Shown here piece by piece: positions 9,102-17,857 of a stretch of 64,000 nt of DNA. The stretch lies in NCBI RefSeq assembly GCF_009760925.1, contig NZ_VRLV01000008.1:124001-188000 (forward strand), read 5' to 3'. Under the pieces are notes generated by a model. The model had not been told where the DNA came from and made no database searches. It worked only from the letters and a program-made list of their open reading frames with translations. The position numbers and the translations under genes were made by a program. Source of the stretch: Nonomuraea typhae (GTDB lineage Bacteria > Actinomycetota > Actinomycetes > Streptosporangiales > Streptosporangiaceae). The stretch's first letter is position 1, and each line of letters starts with the position of its first letter.

Positions 9102-9237
9102 CGCACGCAACCCGGCACCACACCCGATCCGGCGCCACACCCGATCCGGCGCCACACCCGATCCGGCACCACACCCAACCCGGCACCACACCCGATCCGG
9201 CACCACACCCAACCCGGCACCACACCCAACCCGGCAC
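9102..9237. repeat. 17-bp tandem repeat (minisatellite), eight copies
   Basis: Seven clean copies of a 17-base unit (cacacccgatccggcac and variants) run from 9119 to 9237, preceded by one degenerate copy at 9102-9118. Variants differ at two places: gatccggc or aacccggc in the middle and cgc or cac at the end. The array fills the gap between two convergent genes. There are no spacers, so it is not a CRISPR array. Confidence 0.95.
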
Positions 9238-9244
9238 CGAGGCG

Positions 9245-10068
9245 TCACCCCGTCAGGAAGGCCAGGGTCTCGGTGGTCTGGGGCGGGAGGAGGTGCCCGG
9301 CGTCGGGGAGCAGCCGGACGGTGGCGTTCGGGAGGTGGGCCAGCCGGCGGGCGGTTTCGCGGGAGTCGAGGAAGGCGTCGTGGGCGCCGATCACGACGAG
9401 GAGCGGCATGGTGAGCCGTCCCAGGTCGGCCACGATCGGCACCTTCTCCCGACGCGGCCGGAAATATCGATCAATAGCCACCTTGTGCCGGAAATATCCG
9501 GACTCGGGCGGGAGCGACACCGGCCCCAGCAAGATCCGCCGCGCCACCCGCTGACCGGGCCGCCCGAAAGGCAGGAACGGCAGGGCCAGCAGCAGCTTGC
9601 CGTACCTCTGCCGCCCGATCCCGCTGGGACAGGTCAGCACCATGCGCTCCACCCGCGACGGCGCGGCCACCGCGAACTCCAGCCCGAGCCACCCGCCCAG
9701 CGAGGTCCCCACGACGGACACCCGCCCGAGCCCGAGCCCGTCCAGCACCTCCCCCAGCCACGGCCCGTAGACGCCCGAGGCCAGCGGCGGCCGGGAGGGA
9801 GCGCTGAGCCCGGGCTCCCCGATCATGTCCACGGCCACCACCCGGAACCGCCGGGCCCAGGCACCCGCCGGACCCGCCCACATGGCCGCGTTGGCCGCCG
9901 ACCCGTGCAGCAGGACCAGCGGCGGCGCGTCCGGCGGCCCGCTGACGACGGCGAACGTCTCGCCCTGGGACGTGGGCACCCGCACCTCCTCGTACGGCAC
10001 CGGCCAGTCGCGCAGCAGTTCCCGGTAGCCGTCCTCGACGAGCCGGGCCCCTTCGGCCGAGCGGTAGT

Positions 10069-10072
<4 letters not shown>
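9245..10072 (-). CDS. Alpha/beta hydrolase
   Basis: A 275-residue alpha/beta-hydrolase-fold enzyme. The oxyanion-side motif VLLHGSAANAAMW, the nucleophile elbow GTSLGG, the acid in GAHDAFLD and the catalytic His in DAGHLLPP are all present in the right order. No signal peptide is seen, so it is probably cytoplasmic. The ATG at 10072 overlaps the stop of the upstream helix-turn-helix gene (ATGA), so the regulator and hydrolase are co-translated. The substrate is unknown; an ester or C-C bond hydrolase are both possible. Confidence 0.9.
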
Positions 10073-10452
<380 letters not shown>

Positions 10453-10463
10453 TCCCCATCACT

Positions 10464-10483
10464 CCCTTACAAGGGGAAGTATA
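10464..10483 (-). promoter_or_regulatory. Putative promoter and operator of the HTH/hydrolase operon
   Basis: On the minus strand a TATACT element (10478-10483) lies about 26 bases before the start codon. Just downstream is the inverted repeat CCCTT-AC-AAGGG (10464-10475), well placed for repression by the encoded helix-turn-helix protein. No strong -35 element is visible. Confidence 0.4.
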
Positions 10484-10587
10484 GGGAAATACCCCAGGAG
10501 TTGTACGCCAGGGCGCGACCACGGTGCGATTCACCTGCTCACGAACAGGCCGACGCTTGGAGGCACGACACCAAGGAGGAGAGTGAC

Positions 10588-10821
10588 ATGCAGGCACACT
10601 TCTGGCCCGTCTTTCCGGCCTTCTGGTTGATGTTCTGGGTGGCCGTGGCCGGCCTGGCCGTCTGGGCCCGGCGCACCGGCCGGTGGGGTCCGCCCCGCCG
10701 TACCCAGACCGTGAGCCCGAGCCCCACGGCGGGCGCGGAGCAGATCCTCGCCGAGCGGTACGCCCGCGGGGAGATCGGCGACGACGAGTACATGGAACGC
10801 ATGTCGGTGCTCCGCAGCTAA
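10588..10821 (+). CDS. Small membrane protein with SHOCT domain
   Basis: A 77-residue protein. Residues 6-27 form one membrane helix (FPAFWLMFWVAVAGLAVW), followed by a basic stretch and a C-terminal SHOCT motif (ILAERYARGEIGDDEYMERM). SHOCT domains are short helical modules often found at the end of membrane proteins and thought to support oligomerisation. The start at 10588 is fixed by AAGGAGGA at 10573-10580. It lies 63 bases upstream of the UreH-like gene and may share its transcript. Confidence 0.9.
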   Translation: MQAHFWPVFPAFWLMFWVAVAGLAVWARRTGRWGPPRRTQTVSPSPTAGAEQILAERYARGEIGDDEYMERMSVLRS

Positions 10822-10884
10822 ACGCTCCATAGAGTGAAACAAGTGTTACTGGTCGCGTCCGGCAACCGACGTTACGTTGCGTGC

Positions 10885-11760
10885 GTGGGCCCGGGCGCGC
10901 TGTTCGTCAGCGGCCTCGCCGCCGGCCTGGTGGCGGGGACCGCTTCCTGTACGGCGGTGCAGGGCGGCCTCCTGTTCGGCCTCACCGGCGACAGGAGGGT
11001 GACGCAGTTCCTGGCCGGGCGGCTGACCGCCTACATGCTCGCCGGAGCGCTGCTCGGCTGGCTCGGCGCCGCCGTACGGCTGCCGCCGCAGGCACGGGCG
11101 GGGCTGCTGGTCGCGGCCGGGATCGTGGTGATCACCTTCGCCGTCCGGCTGATCCGGCGCAAGCCGGCCTGCGCGCCGCCCCGGACAGGGCGGAAGACGG
11201 CCGCGCCGCTGATGGGCGCGGCCACGATCCTGCTGCCGTGCGGGGTCACGATCGGCATCGAGATGGTCGCCGTGTCCACGGGCTCCATTCTGGACGGCAT
11301 GGCGGTGATGACCGGGTTCGTGGTGGGCAGTTCACCGGCGTTCGCGCTGCTCGGCTACCTCCTGCGCAGGCTCTCCCACACCCGGCTGGCCGTCGCGGGC
11401 GGGGCGCTCGCGGTCGCGGCCGGGCTCTGGACGATCGGCTCCGGCCTCAGCCTCGGCGCGAGCGCGGGCTGGTTGCCCGACGTGCGGCGGGTCGCGCCGG
11501 CCATGACCGAGCGGGGCGAGCAGAAGGTGGAGGTCTGGGCGATGCGCGATGGCTATCGCCCGGGGATGGTCGAGGCCCGCGCGCACGTGCCGGTGCAGAT
11601 CACCTTCCATCTGGTCGATCAGGGATGCACGCGCACGGTCACCATCGACGGCCGCGATCTCGCCCTTCCCGCCACGGTACGGCTGCCGCCGCAGCCTGCG
11701 GGCACCCTGCGATACGTCTGCTCCATGGGGATGTACACGGGATTCATACGCTTCTCCTAG
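10885..11760 (+). CDS. UreH/TauE-like membrane protein with C-terminal cupredoxin domain
   Basis: About 291 residues. The first 205 residues hold six hydrophobic helices with two inverted half-motifs, TASCTAVQGG and LLPCGVTIG, which match the heavy-metal-exporter type of UreH/SafE-like domain. The last 85 residues look like an EfeO-type cupredoxin fold, ending in YVCSMGMYTGF, where Cys and Met are plausible copper ligands. This combination suggests copper export, delivery or sensing at the membrane. The start is uncertain: GTG 10885 fits the membrane domain best, but in-frame GTGs at 10834 and 10843 exist and none has a good ribosome site. Confidence 0.8.
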   Translation: MGPGALFVSGLAAGLVAGTASCTAVQGGLLFGLTGDRRVTQFLAGRLTAYMLAGALLGWLGAAVRLPPQARAGLLVAAGIVVITFAVRLIRRKPACAPPRTGRKTAAPLMGAATILLPCGVTIGIEMVAVSTGSILDGMAVMTGFVVGSSPAFALLGYLLRRLSHTRLAVAGGALAVAAGLWTIGSGLSLGASAGWLPDVRRVAPAMTERGEQKVEVWAMRDGYRPGMVEARAHVPVQITFHLVDQGCTRTVTIDGRDLALPATVRLPPQPAGTLRYVCSMGMYTGFIRFS

Positions 11761-11818
11761 CAGACCAGCTCGGCGATTACATTCCGCTATCACGCGCTCA
11801 CGTGTCACGCTGAGTGTC

Positions 11819-13207
11819 ATGTCGTACTGGCAAGGAGAGGTGGCCGCGGCGGCTGTTCCGGCGCCGCGCACCGGAGACGAGCCTGAGCTGATCGCCGCAG
11901 CCCAGGCCGGTGACGCGCAGGCGGCACACCGCCTGGGCAAGCTGTACGCCCAGCGCGGCGACCGCTCCGCGGCGCGCCACTGGTGGGAGCGGGCCGCGGC
12001 CGGGGGCAACATCGACAGCGCCTACAACCTGGGCATCTGGCACGAGAAGCACGGCAGCCTGGAGGAGGCCGTCCGGTGGTACGAACTGGCCGCCGGAACC
12101 GGTGACGCCGAGGCCGCACTCAACCTCGCCACCCTGCTGCTGGAGCAGCGCGGTGACCTGCCGGGGGCCAGGACCTGGTACGAGAAGGCGGCGCGGGCCG
12201 GATCCCGCCCGGCCGCCCGCAGGCTGGCGCTGCTCTGCGAGGACGCGGGCGAGCTGGCCGTCGCCCGCGACTGGCACCGCCGGGCCGCCGCCGACGGCGA
12301 CGTGGCCTCCGCGCACGACCTGGGCTTCCTGGCCTATTCGGCGGGCGAGGAAGAGGAGACCGTGCAGTGGTGGGAGTTCTCCGCCCGGGGCGGCCACGCC
12401 GAGGCGGCCTACCATCTGGGCCTGTTCCTGCAGGCCAGCCGGGATCCCGAGGGCGCCGAGGCGTACTACAGGCTGGCCGCCAAGAGTGAGCATCCCGGCG
12501 CCTCCTCGCAGCTCGGCGGCATCGCGCTCTCGCGGCGTGACCTGCGCACGGCGCGGGCCTGGTTCGAGCGGGCCGCCAACGCCGGGCGGCTGGAGGACCA
12601 GCGCATGGCGGGCTTCGTCTGCGTGGAACTGAGCGACTCCCAGGCGGCCAGCCACTGGTTCGGCCGGGCGGCGGCCAGTGGCGACGCCGAGTCGGCGTTC
12701 AACTTCGGCCTGCTGCTGATCGCCGAGTTCGGCGACCTGGCCGGGGGCCAGCACTGGTTCCGCCAGGCGGCGCTGGCCGGGCACCATCGGGCCGCGATGG
12801 AGCTGGGCGGGTTGTTGTCGGCCGCCGGGCACAACCGCGAGGCCGAGCAGTGGCTGGCCGAGCCGCCGCAGCCGACCTGGGACCGGCTGGCCGAGCCGGA
12901 GTTGCACGCGCGCGCCGAACTGGCCGCCGCGGCGACCGGGCGGCGCAGCGGCGTGGCGCTGAGCGTGCCCGAGCTGACCGAGGTGCTCGGCACCTGGGAC
13001 CTGGTCACGCGTCCCCTGCGCGACCACGCGGACGTGGTGGTCTGGCTGGTGGAGCGCAGCGGGCTGCACGCGGGCGCCATCGACCACCTGGCCTCGGTCC
13101 GCGGCACGTTGCTGCGTCCCGGCTCCGCGCCCTGGCCCAGCCCGCACGAGGTGGGCCAGGTGCTGGCCACCGCCCGCGAGCTGCGGACCCGGCTAGGAGT
13201 TCGCTGA
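11819..13207 (+). CDS. Sel1/TPR-repeat protein
   Basis: A 462-residue protein made largely of about ten Sel1-like repeats of 34-36 residues (for example AHRLGKLYAQRGDRSAARHW then AYNLGIWHEKHG), covering roughly residues 25-365. Such solenoids act as protein-binding scaffolds. The last 95 residues are a separate helical region with no recognised motif. The ATG at 11819 has no obvious ribosome site, so the message may be leaderless or nearly so. The 3' end overlaps the convergent VOC gene by 15 bases. Confidence 0.85.
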   Translation: MSYWQGEVAAAAVPAPRTGDEPELIAAAQAGDAQAAHRLGKLYAQRGDRSAARHWWERAAAGGNIDSAYNLGIWHEKHGSLEEAVRWYELAAGTGDAEAALNLATLLLEQRGDLPGARTWYEKAARAGSRPAARRLALLCEDAGELAVARDWHRRAAADGDVASAHDLGFLAYSAGEEEETVQWWEFSARGGHAEAAYHLGLFLQASRDPEGAEAYYRLAAKSEHPGASSQLGGIALSRRDLRTARAWFERAANAGRLEDQRMAGFVCVELSDSQAASHWFGRAAASGDAESAFNFGLLLIAEFGDLAGGQHWFRQAALAGHHRAAMELGGLLSAAGHNREAEQWLAEPPQPTWDRLAEPELHARAELAAAATGRRSGVALSVPELTEVLGTWDLVTRPLRDHADVVVWLVERSGLHAGAIDHLASVRGTLLRPGSAPWPSPHEVGQVLATARELRTRLGVR

Positions 13208-13576
13208 GTCCTGGCTGAGGTGGAAACGGTGCCCCTCGTTGTCGAGGAAGACCGCCGACCAGCCCCACGCCTCCTCCACGGGCGGGGCGAGGAACTCCAC
13301 GCCCCGGCCGGCCAGCTCCGCGTGGGCCTGGACGATGTCGCCGGCCGCGAACAACACGTAGTTCGGCTGGTCCCGGCTGAGCACGGGCCAGTCGGGACCG
13401 GCCTTGTAGAGGACCAGGCGCACACCGCCGCCGGGCGGGGTCACCTCGATCCAGCGGGCGTCGGGGCCGTAAGGCTGGTCGGTGGTGACCTCGAAGCCGA
13501 CCTTCTTGGTCCAGAAATCGACCGCGGCGGCCTGGTCCTGGACGTAGAGCGTGACCTGGTTGACCTTGATCGTCAC
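13193..13576 (-). CDS. VOC-family (glyoxalase/bleomycin-resistance fold) protein
   Basis: A 127-residue protein of the vicinal-oxygen-chelate fold, with the N-terminal strand-helix TLYVQDQAAAVDFWTKKVGFEV and the C-terminal strand FLDNEGHRFHLSQ. The GTG at 13576 is chosen because AAGGAGGAC lies just upstream. It is divergent from the PadR gene, and a perfect palindrome between them suggests PadR controls it. The function could be drug or toxic-metabolite binding or an isomerase or dioxygenase-type reaction; the motifs alone do not decide. Confidence 0.88.
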   Translation of the reverse strand: MTIKVNQVTLYVQDQAAAVDFWTKKVGFEVTTDQPYGPDARWIEVTPPGGGVRLVLYKAGPDWPVLSRDQPNYVLFAAGDIVQAHAELAGRGVEFLAPPVEEAWGWSAVFLDNEGHRFHLSQDSANS

Positions 13577-13588
13577 TATGTCCTCCTT

Positions 13589-13613
13589 GGTTATATCCGC
13601 AATGGATATAACC
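13589..13613. promoter_or_regulatory. Palindromic operator between VOC and padR genes
   Basis: A perfect inverted repeat: GGTTATATCC, five bases, then GGATATAACC. It lies 13 bases before the VOC start and 12 bases before the PadR start. The right arm contains TATAAC, a good -10 element for padR. ATATCC/GGATAT arms are typical of PadR-type operators, so repression of both genes by PadR is likely. Confidence 0.8.
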
Positions 13614-13624
13614 ACTCTGGTGTT

Positions 13625-13954
13625 ATGGTGTCAAACATGCTCACCACTGCCGGGTTCCATGTGCTCCTGGCACTGGCCAGCGAGCCCGCCCACGGCTACG
13701 CGATCATGCGATTCGTCGAGCACGTCAGCGGTGGAGCGGTCAAACTGGGTCCGGGCACGCTCTACCGGACCATCAGCCGGCTACTGGCCGACGGCCTGGT
13801 GGAGGAGACGGACGAAGGCCACCCCGAAGCCCCCCACGACGCCAGGCGGCGCTACTACCGGCTGACCCAGGCGGGCGAGGCGGCGGCCCGTGCCGAGGCC
13901 GCACTCATGGCCAGGATGGTCACGGCCGCACGAGAGGCTGGGTTGGTCACATGA
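13625..13954 (+). CDS. PadR-family transcriptional regulator
   Basis: A 109-residue winged helix-turn-helix protein of the short PadR type: LALASEPAHGYAIMRFVEH, then GPGTLYRTISRLLADGLVEE and the wing RRRYYRLTQAGEAA. PadR proteins repress small detoxification or efflux genes and release DNA on ligand binding. ATG 13625 lies 12 bases after the operator, implying a very short leader; ATG 13637 is an alternative. The stop overlaps the start of the next VOC gene (ATGA). Confidence 0.92.
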   Translation: MVSNMLTTAGFHVLLALASEPAHGYAIMRFVEHVSGGAVKLGPGTLYRTISRLLADGLVEETDEGHPEAPHDARRRYYRLTQAGEAAARAEAALMARMVTAAREAGLVT

Positions 13955-14397
13955 CAACGCTGAGACCACAGGGGCTGAGCCCGCACCTGTTCGTCATCGA
14001 CGCCGAGCGCGCGATCGCGTTCTACCGGGAGGCGTTCGGCGCCGTCGAGGTCTTCCGCAACACGCTGCCCAACGGCGTGATCCTGTTCGTCGAGCTCCAA
14101 CTGGGCGACGGCCGGCTGCTGGTGAGCGAGGAGACGCCGGAGCTGGGCGCCCTGGCCCCGCCGACGCTGGGCGGCAGTCCGGTGCTCATCCTCCTGGAGG
14201 TGGACGACCCCTCCGAGGTCGAACGGCAGGCGCTGGCCGCCGGCGGCGCCTCGGAGATGCCGGTCCAGGAGATGTTCTGGGGCGAGAAGTACGGGGTGGT
14301 CCGCGACCCCTTCGGCCACCGCTGGGCGGTGACCACGGCCCGCGAGCAACTCACCCCGGACGACATCGTGGACCAGACCCCGGACAACCCGGTCTGA
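13951..14397 (+). CDS. VOC-family protein, PhnB-like
   Basis: A 148-residue VOC protein with the typical opening LSPHLFVIDAERAIAFYREAFGA and closing YGVVRDPFGHRWAVTT. It is closest in look to PhnB/YdcE-like proteins, whose biochemical role is mostly unknown. It is translationally coupled to padR, so it belongs to the regulator's own operon. With the divergent VOC gene this makes a regulator flanked by two VOC proteins, probably one detoxification unit. Confidence 0.9.
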   Translation: MTTLRPQGLSPHLFVIDAERAIAFYREAFGAVEVFRNTLPNGVILFVELQLGDGRLLVSEETPELGALAPPTLGGSPVLILLEVDDPSEVERQALAAGGASEMPVQEMFWGEKYGVVRDPFGHRWAVTTAREQLTPDDIVDQTPDNPV

Positions 14398-14400
14398 CGT

Positions 14401-14466
14401 CTTTCTATCAAGTGATTGACATCCCGCCGAGCGGCCGCCTACCTTTCTATCAATTGATAGAAAGGT
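14401..14466 (+). promoter_or_regulatory. Promoter with two operator copies upstream of tetR
   Basis: A perfect 26-base palindrome at 14441-14466 (half-site ACCTTTCTATCAA) ends eight bases before the TetR start. A degenerate copy (CTTTCTATCAAGTGATTGAC) lies at 14401-14420. Between and overlapping them are TTGACA (14416-14421) and TACCTT (14440-14445), 18 bases apart, a good promoter. Autorepression by the TetR protein is the simple reading. Confidence 0.85.
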
Positions 14467-14473
14467 GGGCCGG

Positions 14474-15076
14474 ATGTCGGTCAAGCGCGCCAAACCGGGT
14501 CCGCGAGCGGAGGAGCGCCGCGAGAGGCTGGTCGCCGCGGGCTACCGCGCCATGGTCCGCTCCGGCCTCGAAGGGGCCCGCACGCGCGACATCGCCGCCG
14601 AGGCCGGGATCACCATCGCCACCCTGCACTACTACTTCCCGACCAAGGACGACCTGGTCCGGGCCGTGCTGGAGCACACGATCCGGCAGCAGATGCTGGC
14701 CCCGCTGGGGCTGGACACCGACTGGGACGACGGGCTGGCCGCGCTGCGGACGATGCTCACCGGGCTCATACGTCACGCCGACGCAGAACCCGGGCACTTC
14801 CGCCTGCTCAACGAGATGATCTGGGCCTCCCGCGAGGACCCCGCGCTGCGCGAGATGATCGGCGCCTGGCACACCGACTGGCACGCCACCGTCACGGGCT
14901 GGCTGCGCGGTGCCCAGGACGACGGACGCGTCCGCGCCGACCTGGACCCCGCGACCACGGCAACGCTGATCATCTACGTCGTGCTCGGCGTGGTGACCCG
15001 CCCGCCCCTCCCCGACGGCGCCGAGGACCGCCTCGGCGACGAGCTCCACCGGTTGCTCGCGACTTTCGAGGAGTGA
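14474..15076 (+). CDS. TetR-family transcriptional regulator
   Basis: A 200-residue regulator. The N-terminal helix-turn-helix reads TRDIAAEAGITIATLHYYFPTKDDL; the C-terminal helical domain should bind a small ligand. The start is ATG 14474, eight bases after the palindromic operator; a GTG at 14465 would place the operator inside the gene and is less likely. It is followed four bases later by the FAD monooxygenase gene, so both should be de-repressed together by a substrate of that enzyme. Confidence 0.92.
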   Translation: MSVKRAKPGPRAEERRERLVAAGYRAMVRSGLEGARTRDIAAEAGITIATLHYYFPTKDDLVRAVLEHTIRQQMLAPLGLDTDWDDGLAALRTMLTGLIRHADAEPGHFRLLNEMIWASREDPALREMIGAWHTDWHATVTGWLRGAQDDGRVRADLDPATTATLIIYVVLGVVTRPPLPDGAEDRLGDELHRLLATFEE

Positions 15077-15080
15077 CCCC

Positions 15081-16559
15081 ATGCCCGAGGTAGTGATCGT
15101 CGGCGGCAGCCTGGTGGGCTTGTCCGCCGCCCTGTTCCTGCGGACGCACGGCGTGGACGTGCTACTGGTCGAGCGGCACGCCGGCACCTCCATTCACCCC
15201 CGCACCCCCGGCTACAACGCCAGGACGATGGAGCTGTTCCGCGCGGCGGGCGTGGAGGAGGCCGTGCGCGCGGCCGGGGCCTGGCAGCTGACCGGCACCG
15301 GACTGCTCTGGGCCGAGACCCTGACCGGCCCCAACCACCACTGGCTGGCCCTGCCGAACACCGGCTCCCCGCAGGATGACCTCAGCCCGTGCGCGGACGC
15401 GATCCTGTCCCAGGACGTGCTCGAGCCCGTGCTGCGCAAGCACGCCGAAGCCCTGGGCGCCGACCTGCGCTTCGGCACCGAAATGGCAAGCTTCGAGCAC
15501 CACTCCGGCGGCGTCACCGTGACCCTGCTCGACCGGGAAACCGGCGTGCGCACCACCACCGAGGCCGCGTACCTGATCGCCGCCGACGGCGCGGGCAGCG
15601 GCATCCGCGCCGCGCTGGGCATCGGAAGGAGCGGCGTCGGCGTGCTGGAGCACGTGGCGGGCATCATGGTCAGAGCCGACATCCGGCAGGAACTCGGCGA
15701 CCGGAGCTTCGCCATCGCCCAGGTGGACAACCCCGGCTTCACCGGCATGGCCCGCGTCGTCGGCGACAAACTGGCGCTGAACGTGACCTACGACCCCGGC
15801 GAAGGCGTCGCGCAGTTCACCCCTGACCGATGCGTGGAGCTGGCCAGAGCCGCCACGGGCCTCCCCGGCCTGGACGTCGAGCCACTGGACGTCTTGCCCT
15901 GGGCCAACACCGCCGCCGTGGCCGACGCCTTCTCCGTCGGCCGCGTCTTCCTCGCCGGGGACGCCGCCCACGTGATGCCGCCCGCCGGGGCCTACGGCGC
16001 GAACACCGGCATCCAGGACGCCGCCAACCTCGCCTGGAAGCTCGCCTACGTCCTGCGCGGCTGGGCCGGGCCCGGCCTTCTCGCCACCTACGACACCGAG
16101 CGGCGGCCGGTCGCCCAGCTGACCATGGAGCAGGCGCTGGCCACGGGCCGCGACTGGTTCGGCGCCGACCTGCCCGCCGAGGCCCACGCGATCGAACTGC
16201 TCGACGTAGCGGTCGTGAAGTTCGGCTATCGGTACGGCGAAGGCCGGCCGTACGAGGATCCCCGGCACCCCAGCGGCACCCCCGGCAGCCGGGCCCCGCA
16301 CGTGTGGGTGGCGCCCGGCGTCTCCACGGTGGACCTGTGGGCCCGCGGCCTCACCCTGCTGACCGGCCCCGAGGGCACGGCCTGGGCCGAGGCCGCGAGA
16401 CGCCTGGGCCCCCCGCTCACCGCGCATCAGATACCGGCCGGAGCCGACGCGGTGCTGGTCAGGCCGGACGGCTTCATCGCCTGGCGAGCGGATGGCGCCG
16501 AACCCGACCCCGAAGCGGCCCTGGACGCAGCCTGCCGGAACCTCCTGGCCAGGGACTGA
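15081..16559 (+). CDS. FAD-dependent aromatic hydroxylase-type monooxygenase
   Basis: A 492-residue class A flavoprotein monooxygenase. The FAD Rossmann motif is VVIVGGSLVGLSAALFL, with an acidic end at LLVERHAG. The second FAD motif is VFLAGDAAHVMPP, followed by GANTGIQDAANLAWKLA. This is the family of phenol-, polyketide- and rifampicin-hydroxylases, which use NAD(P)H and O2. Co-transcription with TetR suggests detoxification or breakdown of an incoming aromatic compound. The exact substrate is not deducible. Confidence 0.92.
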   Translation: MPEVVIVGGSLVGLSAALFLRTHGVDVLLVERHAGTSIHPRTPGYNARTMELFRAAGVEEAVRAAGAWQLTGTGLLWAETLTGPNHHWLALPNTGSPQDDLSPCADAILSQDVLEPVLRKHAEALGADLRFGTEMASFEHHSGGVTVTLLDRETGVRTTTEAAYLIAADGAGSGIRAALGIGRSGVGVLEHVAGIMVRADIRQELGDRSFAIAQVDNPGFTGMARVVGDKLALNVTYDPGEGVAQFTPDRCVELARAATGLPGLDVEPLDVLPWANTAAVADAFSVGRVFLAGDAAHVMPPAGAYGANTGIQDAANLAWKLAYVLRGWAGPGLLATYDTERRPVAQLTMEQALATGRDWFGADLPAEAHAIELLDVAVVKFGYRYGEGRPYEDPRHPSGTPGSRAPHVWVAPGVSTVDLWARGLTLLTGPEGTAWAEAARRLGPPLTAHQIPAGADAVLVRPDGFIAWRADGAEPDPEAALDAACRNLLARD

Positions 16560-16593
16560 CCACGGAGCCAGGGCAACGAGGCGCACGTAACGG

Positions 16594-16617
16594 CGGCAGG
16601 CCACGCGCGGCCTGCCG
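16594..16617 (+). terminator. Stem-loop after the monooxygenase gene
   Basis: A 9-base perfect stem (CGGCAGGCC and GGCCTGCCG) with a 6-base loop, 35 bases downstream of the stop codon and upstream of the convergent ald gene's end. There is no T-tract directly after it. Confidence 0.5.
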
Positions 16618-16689
16618 GCCGTTCCCCTGGAATGCCCCCAGCCCCGTGCGGGGGGTGGGGGCAGGTCGGCTCCGCCGTAAAAAAGGCTG

Positions 16690-17805
16690 TTACGCGGCGA
16701 GGACCTCGGCGACGGAGACGGAGGGGATGCCGAGGGCGGCGCCGACCGGCTCGTTGGTCAGGCGGCCGGCGTGGGTGTTCAGGCCGAGCGCGAGCGCGGG
16801 GTCGGACTGCAGCGCCTCCTTCCAGCCCAGGTTGGCCAGCTTGACCGCGTACGGGAGGGTGGCGTTGGTCAGGGCGTAGGTGGAGGTGTTGGCCACCGAG
16901 CCGGGCATGTTCGCCACGCAGTAGAACACCGAGTTGTGGACCGTGTAGGTCGGCTCGGCGTGGGTGGTCGGGCGGGAGTCCTCGAAGCAGCCGCCCTGGT
17001 CGATGGCGATGTCCACGAGCACGGAGCCCGGCTTCATGCGGGAGACCAGTTCGTTGGAGACCAGCGTCGGGGCCTTGGCGCCCGGGATGAGGACGGCGCC
17101 GATGACCAGGTCGGCCTGCAGGACCTCGCGCTCGATGGCGTAGGAGGTGGACACCAGGGTCTTGAGGCGGCCCTGGTAGATGGCGTCGATGAAGCGCAGG
17201 CGGTCGATGTTGGTGTCGAGGACGGTGACGTCCGCGCCCATGCCGACGGCGATCTGGGCGGCGTTCAGGCCGGAGACGCCGCCGCCGATGACCACGACCT
17301 TCGCCGGGGCGACGCCGGGCACACCGCCGGGGAGCACGCCGCGCCCGCCGTTGAAGCGCATGAGGTTGTAGGCGCCGACCTGCGGAGCCAGGCGGCCCGC
17401 GACCTCGGACATCGGGGCGAGCAGCGGCAGGGCGTTGCCCACCTGGACGGTCTCGTAGGCGATGCCGGTGACCTTGTTGTCCAGCAGGGCCTGCGCGCAC
17501 TCCTTGCCCGCGGCCAGGTGCAGGTAGGTGAAGAGCACCTGGCCCTCACGCATGCGGTGGTACTCCTCGGCGATGGGCTCCTTGACCTTGAGCACCATGT
17601 CCGCCTCGCCCCACACGGCGTCGGCGGTGTCGAGGATCTTGGCGCCCGCGCCCAGGTACTCCTCGTCGGTGATGGACGAGCCGAGCCCGGCGCCACGCTG
17701 GACGAAAACCTCGTGGCCGCCCCGGGTGAGCTCGTGGACTCCCGCGGGAGTGGCGGCGACGCGGTACTCGTGGTTCTTGACCTCGGCTGGGACGCCGATC
17801 TTCAT
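16690..17805 (-). CDS. ald: Alanine dehydrogenase
   Basis: A 371-residue enzyme that interconverts L-alanine and pyruvate plus ammonia with NAD. Family motifs are plain: MKIGVPAEVKNHEYRVA at the N-terminus, the pyruvate-site Lys in VLKVKEP, the catalytic His in YLHLA, the NAD Rossmann motif VVIGGGVSGLNAAQIA, and PGSVANTSTYALTNATLPY. Length is normal. ATG 17805 has AAAGGA upstream. It sits 52 bases downstream of a class III aminotransferase gene on the same strand, fitting a route in which that enzyme makes alanine from pyruvate and ald recovers it. Confidence 0.97.
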   Translation of the reverse strand: MKIGVPAEVKNHEYRVAATPAGVHELTRGGHEVFVQRGAGLGSSITDEEYLGAGAKILDTADAVWGEADMVLKVKEPIAEEYHRMREGQVLFTYLHLAAGKECAQALLDNKVTGIAYETVQVGNALPLLAPMSEVAGRLAPQVGAYNLMRFNGGRGVLPGGVPGVAPAKVVVIGGGVSGLNAAQIAVGMGADVTVLDTNIDRLRFIDAIYQGRLKTLVSTSYAIEREVLQADLVIGAVLIPGAKAPTLVSNELVSRMKPGSVLVDIAIDQGGCFEDSRPTTHAEPTYTVHNSVFYCVANMPGSVANTSTYALTNATLPYAVKLANLGWKEALQSDPALALGLNTHAGRLTNEPVGAALGIPSVSVAEVLAA

Positions 17806-17826
17806 GGACGGATCCTTTCGGGGAGC

Positions 17827-17848
17827 TCCGGCACGCCTTTGTGCCGGA
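17827..17848 (-). terminator. Hairpin between the aminotransferase and ald genes
   Basis: An 8-base perfect stem (TCCGGCAC and GTGCCGGA) with a 6-base loop in the 52-base gap. It may lower read-through from the aminotransferase into ald or protect a processed end. Confidence 0.45.
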
Positions 17849-17857
17849 TGGAGGGTG

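Noticed and set aside
9102..9237. Possible CRISPR array
   Set aside because: The 17-base units abut directly with no spacers, and no cas genes are near.
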